Of a DNA stretch of 44,655 nucleotides, positions 15,333 to 21,624 are shown in pieces. Source of the DNA: a virus. Below the pieces are notes generated by a model. That model ran no database searches. It was given only the letters and a program-made list of their open reading frames with translations, and had not been told where the DNA came from. The stretch is taken from positions 1 to 44,655 of IMG/VR virus record IMGVR_UViG_3300028840_004838; one strand, given 5' to 3'. The position numbers were made by a program, and so were the translations under genes. Position 1 is the first letter of the stretch. Every line of letters begins with the position of its first letter.

Positions 15333-15677
15333 ATGAAAAAGAATGAAAAATATAATTCAGGTATAACAAATGCTGTAATGGATGCTATACATTTCATGAA
15401 AAAAGCAGGACTGCCTTATATTTCACGTAAAGATATCATTGCCCACGTTCATGAAATCATGCCACATCTCGATGAAGAGGAATTGAGTATGAAAGTCAGC
15501 CAATCATTATACCGTTTACAAAAGGATTTACATTTCAAACGTATACGTGCTCGAAAATTTTACAAACAAAATAAAGTTCTCGGTTGGACAACACCAACGG
15601 ATGATACTATTTATATTTTGGATGATTTACCGACAAATCAAAAAGACATAAAAGTTTTCGATTCTGAAGAAAACTAA
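15333..15677 (+). CDS. hypothetical, possible winged-helix protein
   Basis: 114 residues. Residues 10-75 alternate helices with a basic end (VMDAIHFMKKAGLPYISRKD; SMKVSQSLYRLQKDLHFKRI), consistent with a winged-helix DNA-binding domain. The tail is acidic. Directly follows the previous stop (TAAATG) without a clear SD. Assignment rests on secondary-structure pattern only. Confidence 0.65.
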   Translation: MKKNEKYNSGITNAVMDAIHFMKKAGLPYISRKDIIAHVHEIMPHLDEEELSMKVSQSLYRLQKDLHFKRIRARKFYKQNKVLGWTTPTDDTIYILDDLPTNQKDIKVFDSEEN

Positions 15678-15680
15678 CAA

Positions 15681-15690
15681 TTTATATATA
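15681..15690 (+). promoter_or_regulatory. TATA box of a leaderless transcript
   Basis: TTTATATATA is centred about 27 bases before ATG 15713, the normal archaeal TATA-to-start distance. No SD precedes the ATG, so the exonuclease mRNA is probably leaderless. Confidence 0.65.
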
Positions 15691-15712
15691 CATAAACAAT
15701 TCAGTGTTTGGA

Positions 15713-16549
15713 ATGACGGACATATTATTGGTGGATGGACCATATGTAGCGCATCGTTCTTACTACGCGCCGTACAGGTTGACTACTGATGATGGTTTAG
15801 ATTCAACAATGATTATGACGTTTTTAAAAACATTGAACGCTGTGTATAAGAAATTCAATCCTCGTCAATTGATTATTGCGTGGGAATCTCATGGCACTAC
15901 ATCATGGCGAAAAGAGGAATACGGCAATTACAAAATGTCACGAAAAGTACAAAAAATTCCTAAAAATTATTTTCCATTACTTGCTGATATGCAATTATTA
16001 CTTCATTTGATGAATATAAAACAATATTATGCACCTCATAATGAAGCTGATGATGTTATCGCTCATTTTGTAAAAAATCATACTGACAAACAACACATCA
16101 TTTACACCACCGATAAAGATATGATGCAACTTGTAGGAAATAATTGTAAAGTGTGGACAGGAAAAAAGCTACTTGATGCTGAAGGTGTAAAGGAAAAATA
16201 TTATGTTTATCCTGAATTGATTCCTGATTATTTAGCGATACAAGGTGATACCGCTGATAATATTGAAGGCATTAAAAATTACGGCGGTAAAAAAGCTGCC
16301 CGTATTCTCAATAAACACGGACCAATCGAACAAATACCAGAAGATGATTCTATTCATCGATATGATAATATCATGAAACGAAACAAAGAATTGATTGTGT
16401 TAAACGCGTCATGCAATATAACACCATTATCGTTTCAACCCAACGGACAAACAGTTGAGAGTATACTTGACAAATATCAACTTAATTCTATCAAAACACA
16501 TTTACATGAATACCTTAAGATGGGTAAGGTACAAAAAAGATGGTTCTAA
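15713..16549 (+). CDS. phage-type 5'-3' exonuclease / flap endonuclease
   Basis: 278 residues. DILLVDGPYVAHRSYYA is the first acidic motif of the Pol I N-terminal/T4 RNase H family; NEADDVIAHF and YTTDKDMMQLV carry further metal ligands. GDTADNIEGIKNYGGKKAA is the helix-three-turn region. It should remove RNA primers and flaps at the replication fork. This is the bacterial/phage form, not archaeal FEN1. The start at ATG 15713 fits the TATA box. It ends in GKVQKRWF, loosely resembling a PIP box but with shifted spacing. Confidence 0.85.
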   Translation: MTDILLVDGPYVAHRSYYAPYRLTTDDGLDSTMIMTFLKTLNAVYKKFNPRQLIIAWESHGTTSWRKEEYGNYKMSRKVQKIPKNYFPLLADMQLLLHLMNIKQYYAPHNEADDVIAHFVKNHTDKQHIIYTTDKDMMQLVGNNCKVWTGKKLLDAEGVKEKYYVYPELIPDYLAIQGDTADNIEGIKNYGGKKAARILNKHGPIEQIPEDDSIHRYDNIMKRNKELIVLNASCNITPLSFQPNGQTVESILDKYQLNSIKTHLHEYLKMGKVQKRWF

Positions 16550-16570
16550 TGAATAATAAAGGTGAGGAAT

Positions 16571-17317
16571 ATGAAAAGAAAGAAAAGAAAGGATAAAGAA
16601 CAAGAACCGGCACCTCAACCTCAATATCAACAACCTCAATATCCACAACAACCAAATCAACAATATTACCAACAGCAACAGCAATATCAAAACTCCTATT
16701 ATCCACAACAGCAACAACCACAATACCAACAATATCAATATCCTCAACAGCAACCTTATCAACAGCAACCTCAATATCAACAACCACCTCAGCAACCTCC
16801 ACAACAACCAAAACCAAAAAAAGAAAAGATGGGTATCGAAGCGAAAATCGCTAACATGGACCCAAAACTCAAAAAACTATACACGCAAATCATTACGGTT
16901 ATGCTTCTTTTACTCATTTTATACGCTGTTATGTCAATTGTTTTTACTGTTGTCTTGAACGGTGCTCCATTTATGACATGGTTCAACACGGCTGATTTTA
17001 CAACTGTTGTCGTAGGTGTCGTGTTTTTAGGCATTATGTATAAAATGATATCAGGAGGTAGTATTTCCGTTCCTGATGAACTTAGTTCTAAAGGACAAGG
17101 ACAGAAAAAGGAATTTAATTTTCCTGATACATACGGTGTAAAAAAACAAAAATCATTACTCATGACACAACCTTTACAACAGCAACCACAGCAAACTTAT
17201 CAACCTCCACAAACACAATCTACACAACAAGGAACAGGTTCATGGCGTTGCCCTAATTGTAATGCAATCGTTATAGGAAGTCCCTCGGTGTGTAATAGAT
17301 GTGGTTATCAACGATAA
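16571..17317 (+). CDS. Q-rich two-TM protein with C-terminal zinc ribbon
   Basis: Start at ATG 16571 behind GGTGAGG. 248 residues: a basic start (KRKKRKDKEQE), a Gln/Tyr/Pro tract to about residue 80 (QYQQPQYPQQ), a Lys-rich segment, two membrane helices (IITVMLLLLILYAVMSIVF; FTTVVVGVVFLGIMYKMI), a second Q-rich linker and a zinc ribbon CPNC ... CNRC at the very end. Its composition links it to the Q-rich proteins at 5826 and 7541. Possibly a membrane-bound scaffold. Confidence 0.8.
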   Translation: MKRKKRKDKEQEPAPQPQYQQPQYPQQPNQQYYQQQQQYQNSYYPQQQQPQYQQYQYPQQQPYQQQPQYQQPPQQPPQQPKPKKEKMGIEAKIANMDPKLKKLYTQIITVMLLLLILYAVMSIVFTVVLNGAPFMTWFNTADFTTVVVGVVFLGIMYKMISGGSISVPDELSSKGQGQKKEFNFPDTYGVKKQKSLLMTQPLQQQPQQTYQPPQTQSTQQGTGSWRCPNCNAIVIGSPSVCNRCGYQR

Positions 17318-17520
17318 ACTACAAAATCATTCCTTGCAAAGAGAAATACGGTATATTGTTACGTTTTGGTACTGATTGGTGTTTCTTACGATGGCGTAGA
17401 ACAAAAAATCATCATGAAGGTGAATACTGCTTGTTTGATAATGAACAGGATGCAAAATTATTTGCTATAGATTGGATAAAAGACGGTTACATTAGAAAGT
17501 GGATTGATTATGACCTCTAA
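17299..17520 (+). CDS. small hypothetical protein
   Basis: ATG 17299 overlaps the previous gene by 19 bases behind a weak SD (CGGTGTG). 73 residues, Trp/Arg-rich (LLRFGTDWCFLRWRRTKNHH), with a C-terminal alpha/beta pattern (EQDAKLFAIDWIKDGYIRKW). Start uncertain. No family recognised. Confidence 0.6.
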   Translation: MWLSTINYKIIPCKEKYGILLRFGTDWCFLRWRRTKNHHEGEYCLFDNEQDAKLFAIDWIKDGYIRKWIDYDL

Positions 17521-17707
17521 TATACCAAAAAAATGTAAATTGTGTCAATATCACAAAAAATGTAAAAATATTGCTCGTGGTAGCAAAAAATGTAAAATAC
17601 AGTTAGGTATTATCGAAGATGAAAAAGAACAATCCTCATTCGGTAGTGTCCATTTATTATGGTATTACTATAATTCCGCTACAGGATTGTACAACAGGAA
17701 TGAATGA
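17510..17707 (+). CDS. small Cys/Lys-rich zinc-binding protein
   Basis: ATG 17510 overlaps the previous gene. The 65-residue product begins MTSNIPKKCKLCQYHKKCKN; the CKLC ... C ... C spacing recalls compact zinc knuckles. The C-terminal part is hydrophobic/aromatic. Overlaps the following gene region. Confidence 0.55.
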   Translation: MTSNIPKKCKLCQYHKKCKNIARGSKKCKIQLGIIEDEKEQSSFGSVHLLWYYYNSATGLYNRNE

Positions 17708-17711
17708 ATCA

Positions 17712-17978
17712 ATGAATGATTTGAACAAATGGCTTGCGCCATCAAAACAACCGAAACCGAAACCAAAAGATAAACAAAAGATTTTTGATAACATCATTAA
17801 TAGTAGTGAACAATGTGAACGTTGCACATCAAAAGCAACACATGTCATTGATGATGTTAAATTATGTTTGCATTGTTTTGAAGAATATCAAAATACAAGA
17901 AAAGGGGGCATGTCGTTTCGGTGGGAATGGCTCAACGAATATAATAGGAGGAAGAAGGATGAAAAAACCAACAGTTGA
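17712..17978 (+). CDS. zinc-finger protein with N-terminal PIP-like MNDLNKWL
   Basis: In-frame ATGs at 17700 and 17712; starting at 17712 gives MNDLNKWLAPSKQPKPKPK, whose first eight residues fit the xxxLxxWL clamp-binding spacing and resemble LNKWF at the end of the DNA methyltransferase. A basic Pro/Lys linker follows, then CERC ... CLHC (treble-clef or ribbon) and a charged end. 88 residues. Frame extension to 17619 overlaps the previous gene and is unlikely. Confidence 0.65.
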   Translation: MNDLNKWLAPSKQPKPKPKDKQKIFDNIINSSEQCERCTSKATHVIDDVKLCLHCFEEYQNTRKGGMSFRWEWLNEYNRRKKDEKTNS

Positions 17979-18366
17979 ATTGATTGATATATCACTTGAT
18001 TGTAAAAGCAAAAAATTCGTTGAGCGTTCCTATTGTCCTCAATGTGGAGAAGAAACATCTCAATTTTATTTTTTAAAATACAATGAAGGAGATATAGAAC
18101 CTCTTGATATTGATGTTGAAGAAAACGCTATTTACATTGACCCAGATGAAATATCACTTTTGTTAACAGAATATATATACGGAGAAGATTTTAAAGTAGA
18201 ACACCCATTATTTCTTGAACCGTTACATATATTAAAACATATTTTCAAATCATTACATTTCAAATCAAAAGCGAATGAAGGTTTTTATCCTTACTTCTGT
18301 TCAAAAGAATGCGTAAACAAATTTATCAAAAAACAATTAGACAAGATAGTGGAAGACAATGGTTAA
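17959..18366 (+). CDS. zinc-binding hypothetical protein
   Basis: ATG 17959 follows AGGAGGAAGAAGG. 135 residues with CPQC at about residue 26 and a C-terminal FCSKEC, which together could form one split zinc site. The middle is acidic (DIEPLDIDVEENAIYIDPDE). The pattern resembles zinc-finger proteins in which the fourth ligand pair is near the C-terminus. Function unknown. Confidence 0.75.
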   Translation: MKKPTVELIDISLDCKSKKFVERSYCPQCGEETSQFYFLKYNEGDIEPLDIDVEENAIYIDPDEISLLLTEYIYGEDFKVEHPLFLEPLHILKHIFKSLHFKSKANEGFYPYFCSKECVNKFIKKQLDKIVEDNG

Positions 18367-18805
18367 AGAAAAAACGTTAAACGAAGCAATACACTTTGCT
18401 AAAGAATATCATTTAGGACAATGTTATGGTGATATTCCTTATTATAAACACCTTGAAGAAACATCAAATTTTATTGAAGAAATGATGATATATAATAATG
18501 ATAGTGAAATCCTACAAGTCGCTTGGTTGCATGATGTTGTTGAAGATACAAATGTAACATATGATGACCTTGATGAATTCGGTTTTAGCGACAAAGTTGT
18601 AGAAGGTGTAAGACACATCACAAAAGAAAAAGGAGAAAAATATTTTGATTATATCGATAAGGTCAAAAGCGATGAATATGCTCATATCGTAAAAATAGCG
18701 GATACATTTTGTAATCTTAGAAACAGTATTAAAGAAAACAATATCAAACGGATACGGAAATACACAAATCAATTGAAATTCTTATATGATGGAAATATGC
18801 CCTAA
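18359..18805 (+). CDS. HD-domain hydrolase, MESH1/SpoT-like
   Basis: 148 residues. H31 in PYYKHLEE, HD at 58-59 in AWLHDVVEDT, and D in KIADTFCNL follow the order of the HD motif in SpoT/MESH1 (ppGpp or NADPH phosphohydrolase), including the HDxxED signature. No synthetase, TGS or ACT domain, so it is a stand-alone small hydrolase. A likely role is removing a nucleotide alarmone or modified nucleotide; the substrate is not proven. Confidence 0.75.
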   Translation: MVKEKTLNEAIHFAKEYHLGQCYGDIPYYKHLEETSNFIEEMMIYNNDSEILQVAWLHDVVEDTNVTYDDLDEFGFSDKVVEGVRHITKEKGEKYFDYIDKVKSDEYAHIVKIADTFCNLRNSIKENNIKRIRKYTNQLKFLYDGNMP

Positions 18806-18806
18806 G

Positions 18807-18891
18807 CTCAATAACAGCCAATTTCCAACTCTCCTAGTTGGTTTTCATAAGTTTGTGCCTAAACTTTTGTCTTGGCTGTTGAGAAACTTAT
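18807..18891 (+). ncRNA. three-way-junction RNA, candidate cis-regulator
   Basis: Outer stem: CTCAATAACAGCCAA (18807-18821) with TTGGCTGTTGAG (18872-18883), 12 pairs with a 3-base bulge. Inner hairpins: CCAACT/AGTTGG with loop CTCCT (18825-18841), and AAGTTT/AAACTT with loop GTGCCT (18849-18866). ATAAGTTT (18847-18854) can alternatively pair over eight bases with AAACTTAT (18884-18891), directly before the ribosome-binding AGGTG of the gene at 18900. Two exclusive structures next to an SD resemble a riboswitch or thermosensor. Confidence 0.6.
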
Positions 18892-18899
18892 AGGTGTAG

Positions 18900-19136
18900 A
18901 TGATGAAAAAACTGTACCTGATATTCCGACATCGCAACGATGCCTTGCTCGCTATTGCCAAAACAAAAAAACAAGCAAAAATAATACAAAAAGAAGAAGA
19001 CGAATCAATTGCTCATCTTTATGGATATTACAATGCTCGAGAAGCAAAACAACATTGTGGCGAATTGACACATATCGATGTGTGGGAGTTTGATGATGAA
19101 ATAGGCGGATATCGAGAAATAGAATATAATGGATAA
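18900..19136 (+). CDS. hypothetical protein under a structured leader
   Basis: 78 residues; tandem ATGs at 18900 and 18903 behind AGGTG. Helical (NDALLAIAKTKKQAKIIQKE) with a C-terminal acidic end. No family recognised. Its ribosome-binding site abuts the three-way-junction RNA, so translation may depend on that fold. Confidence 0.65.
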   Translation: MMKKLYLIFRHRNDALLAIAKTKKQAKIIQKEEDESIAHLYGYYNAREAKQHCGELTHIDVWEFDDEIGGYREIEYNG

Positions 19137-19153
19137 GGAATGGATAGCAAATG

Positions 19154-19313
19154 TAAGATTTTTCCTCCTCGAAAAATCATTACCAAACCCTAATGGGTTT
19201 TTGCCCATAAATCTTATTCTGTTATATCTCAAAGAATGGATAGGAACACTTGGAAATGTTACCTTTTCTCACCCAAGAAAAGAATTTTTTCTCGTTCCCC
19301 ATAAATCTTTGAG
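19154..19313 (+). ncRNA. structured leader region upstream of 19331
   Basis: Several exact inverted repeats: GATTTTTC-CTCCTC-GAAAAATC (19157-19178); AAACCC-TAAT-GGGTTT plus U-run (19185-19202), terminator-like; TAAGATTT (19154-19161) with AAATCTTA (19209-19216), competing with the first hairpin; and CTCAAAG (19228-19234) with CTTTGAG (19307-19313), ending just before SD AAGGAGG. An open frame spans 19129-19317 (62 codons) but lacks an SD. I favour an untranslated regulatory leader. Confidence 0.5.
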
Positions 19314-19330
19314 GTAAGGAGGTAAGGGTA

Positions 19331-19711
19331 ATGGAAGAAATAACAAAACAATGGTTGGACCAACATCCTAACGCAATATTTGTATTCGGTGATAATTTGT
19401 ATCGTTCAGGACATGGTGGAGCTGCTAAATTACGCGACCATCCGCAATCATATGGTTTTATTACAAAACGAAAACCAACAAACAATGATGATGCATTTTA
19501 TAACAAAAAAACATATACCTGTATCCTTTGTTCGGAAATGCGAAAATTAAGAATGCAGATTGATAATGATAATAAAACCTATTATATATCAGCATTAGGT
19601 AGCGGACTTGCCAATAAACATCATATTTGGAAAATCATCAAACCTGTCTTTAAAGAATTAAAACAGGATTATCCTGATAGAATAATACTTGTCGGAAAGA
19701 AGTGGGAATAA
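19331..19711 (+). CDS. phage-type FGDNLxRxGxGGAA domain protein
   Basis: 126 residues. The block FVFGDNLYRSGHGGAAKLRD with the later FITKRKP is a signature I associate with a family widespread in phages (similar to DUF7831); its biochemical role is not settled. SD AAGGAGG lies upstream, behind a structured leader. Coupled to the SF1 helicase gene with no gap. Confidence 0.7.
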   Translation: MEEITKQWLDQHPNAIFVFGDNLYRSGHGGAAKLRDHPQSYGFITKRKPTNNDDAFYNKKTYTCILCSEMRKLRMQIDNDNKTYYISALGSGLANKHHIWKIIKPVFKELKQDYPDRIILVGKKWE

Positions 19712-21385
19712 ATGCAACATGAAATAAAATTTCACAAAATATTAGGTTTACCAGGTGCCGGAAAAACGACTTATATTGCAAATCAAATCATCAAATTGAT
19801 TGATAATGGTACCAGTATTGAAAATATCATGTTCACTACATATTCACGAAGCGCATCACGAGCCATTTATGAAAAACTAAAAGAACGAGGTATCAATCGA
19901 ACCCATTTGAATAATTTTGGTACGGTGTATAGTTTGGCAAATCGTGTCCTTGGTTTTAGTAAACCGAATTATATTACTATTGAAGATTATGAAACCTATG
20001 CTCGAATGATGCAACTTGATTTTGACACAAAAGTATCTGTTGCAAACCTTGATTCGATTGATGATATTGGTGCAATATCAGTTGATGGTAAGGCAGAATC
20101 AAACGCGATGTACGTGTGGTTCAGTTTGTTGAAATGTATGTATGCTGATGATGATATCATTATCGAAAAAATACGAAATCGGGCTGAATTAAAGCAGGAA
20201 GAACGCGTGTATTTACATCGTTTTGATGTTGATTTTCTTGTATCATTTTACAAAGGATGGGAATTATATAAACGAAAACACAATCGATGGGAATATGAAG
20301 ACCTGTTGCAAATCGTGTATAAAAACAAATTACAATATCATCGTCCTATTCAATATATCTTCATTGATGAAACACATGATTTCGGTAAATTACAAATGAA
20401 GGTTTTAGAAATTTGGTGGAACGCACCATATGTTAAGGAAGTCGTTGCCTGTTATGACCCAATGCAAACGATATATCGATTCACCGGTTCGAATCCTCAA
20501 CACATAGAAAACATTAGAACCGATGATTATCATGTATTGAAAAAGAGTTATCGCGTTCCTGAACAACCTTGGGATTTTGCTCGTTATCTTTCTGAATCTA
20601 TTGGTGAAAAAACAATACAAGATGTTGAATCATCAGGCAAACAAGGAACCTTAACGATACATGATACTTTATCTCACGCGTTACATCGTGAACTTGAAGG
20701 CACCACCTATATTCTTGCTCGTACAAACGCTCAAGTTCGAGAAGCAATTGAACAATGCAGTAAAATGAATATTCCTGTTATTGGTATTGGTCGCACCAAT
20801 ACTGTATGGAATTATGAAAAATTCAAAAACATTTACAATTTATTCGTCAAATTATTATGTGATGAAAATCCAACATTACGTGAATGTCAAGATTTCATTT
20901 CCGAATTAAAAGCAAGAAATACACTAAAACGTGGTGTAAAAACACAACTTGCAACGCGTCCTGAATTGATTTGGAATAAATCAGATGATAAAATCAAGGT
21001 GTTTTTCAATTTATTTGAAAACATAAAAAATGTTGTACAATTAAAACAACACATACAATCGACAAATGATTTTTCCCTACTAAAAAGAGAATATATACGA
21101 CACATCAGTAAACATGACGGAATCATCGAAAACATTCCATTTTTTGCCGGTACGCTTCATGCCAGTAAAGGATTACAAGCAAACAACATCATCATTATGG
21201 ATTATTATCCGCGAAATGATTCGCGTATTACGGATGAAACGAAATTGATATATGTCGGTATCACGCGAACTATCGATAACTGCTTTATTATACGAAATGA
21301 AGGATTGTGGGGTGGTCGTGGTTTTATCGAAGAAAAATTTACGCATTACAAAAGGAGAAAAATGAATGAACAACAAAATGAATGA
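19712..21385 (+). CDS. SF1 helicase, UvrD/Dda-like
   Basis: 557 residues. Walker A GLPGAGKTTY at 12-21; motif II YIFIDETHDF; motif III ACYDPMQTIYRF; motif IV-like LKKSYRVPEQ; motif V GTLHASKGLQANNI; motif VI LIYVGITRTIDN. These define a UvrD/Rep-type 3'-5' SF1 helicase or Dda-like enzyme, probably unwinding DNA in replication or repair. It has no nuclease domain. Family call firm; polarity not proven. Confidence 0.9.
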   Translation: MQHEIKFHKILGLPGAGKTTYIANQIIKLIDNGTSIENIMFTTYSRSASRAIYEKLKERGINRTHLNNFGTVYSLANRVLGFSKPNYITIEDYETYARMMQLDFDTKVSVANLDSIDDIGAISVDGKAESNAMYVWFSLLKCMYADDDIIIEKIRNRAELKQEERVYLHRFDVDFLVSFYKGWELYKRKHNRWEYEDLLQIVYKNKLQYHRPIQYIFIDETHDFGKLQMKVLEIWWNAPYVKEVVACYDPMQTIYRFTGSNPQHIENIRTDDYHVLKKSYRVPEQPWDFARYLSESIGEKTIQDVESSGKQGTLTIHDTLSHALHRELEGTTYILARTNAQVREAIEQCSKMNIPVIGIGRTNTVWNYEKFKNIYNLFVKLLCDENPTLRECQDFISELKARNTLKRGVKTQLATRPELIWNKSDDKIKVFFNLFENIKNVVQLKQHIQSTNDFSLLKREYIRHISKHDGIIENIPFFAGTLHASKGLQANNIIIMDYYPRNDSRITDETKLIYVGITRTIDNCFIIRNEGLWGGRGFIEEKFTHYKRRKMNEQQNE

Positions 21386-21420
21386 AAAATTAAAAATACA
21401 AAAAACGTATTATGAAAACT

Positions 21421-21493
21421 AACGGCGTGGGAAAGCGGATAATCCATTGCCCCCATAAGGCAAAAATCGTAGGTTCAAGTCCTACCGCCGTTA
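21421..21493 (+). tRNA. tRNA, anticodon CAU (Met or Ile2), with C33
   Basis: Full cloverleaf: acceptor AACGGCG/CGCCGTT with discriminator A; D-stem GGA/TCC with AAGCGGATAA loop (G18G19 present); anticodon stem TTGCC/GGCAA with loop CCCATAA, anticodon CAT; five-base variable loop AAATC; T-arm GTAGG/CCTAC with loop TTCAAGT. G15-C48 is kept. CCA is not encoded. The base before the anticodon is C instead of the near-universal U33. Identity as elongator Met or modified-C34 Ile cannot be told by eye; a classic initiator is less likely, as the GGG/CCC anticodon-stem pairs are absent. Confidence 0.85.
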
Positions 21494-21494
21494 T

Positions 21495-21548
21495 TGGGAG
21501 GAAGAAAAGCCATCAAAAACTTCTCGACCTTATTTTTTCTTTCTCCCA
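21495..21548 (+). terminator. 14-bp stem-loop after the tRNA
   Basis: TGGGAGGAAGAAAA (21495-21508) pairs with TTTTCTTTCTCCCA (21535-21548), one G-U pair, loop 26 bases including a T-rich run. It begins two bases after the tRNA. It may stop transcription, protect or guide 3'-end processing, or mark a recombination site. Confidence 0.5.
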
Positions 21549-21569
21549 TCCCTCCTATATAAAGAATTA

Positions 21570-21594
21570 TTAATTTTAACAAAACATTTAAATA
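21570..21594 (+). promoter_or_regulatory. BRE/TATA promoter shared with 9603-9627
   Basis: AACAAAACATTTAAATA inside this segment differs from the promoter before the DUF932 gene at only two of 25 positions. The TATA part is 31-38 bases before ATG 21625, with GGTG as a weak SD. Likely drives the SNF2 helicase gene. Confidence 0.75.
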
Positions 21595-21624
21595 CTAATA
21601 AATCTATATTAATATGGTGTAATA

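Noticed and set aside
15824-16189. CRISPR array or repeat-spacer structure anywhere in the window
   Set aside because: No regularly spaced direct repeats of 24-40 bases were found in this or other regions, and no cas genes are present.
19129-19317. 62-codon open frame as a gene
   Set aside because: No SD, several overlapping perfect inverted repeats and a terminator-like hairpin within it; better explained as a structured leader. Translation is not excluded.
21421-21493. tRNA as the attachment site of an integrated element
   Set aside because: No second copy of the tRNA 3' end and no integrase gene were seen in the window, so integration cannot be supported.
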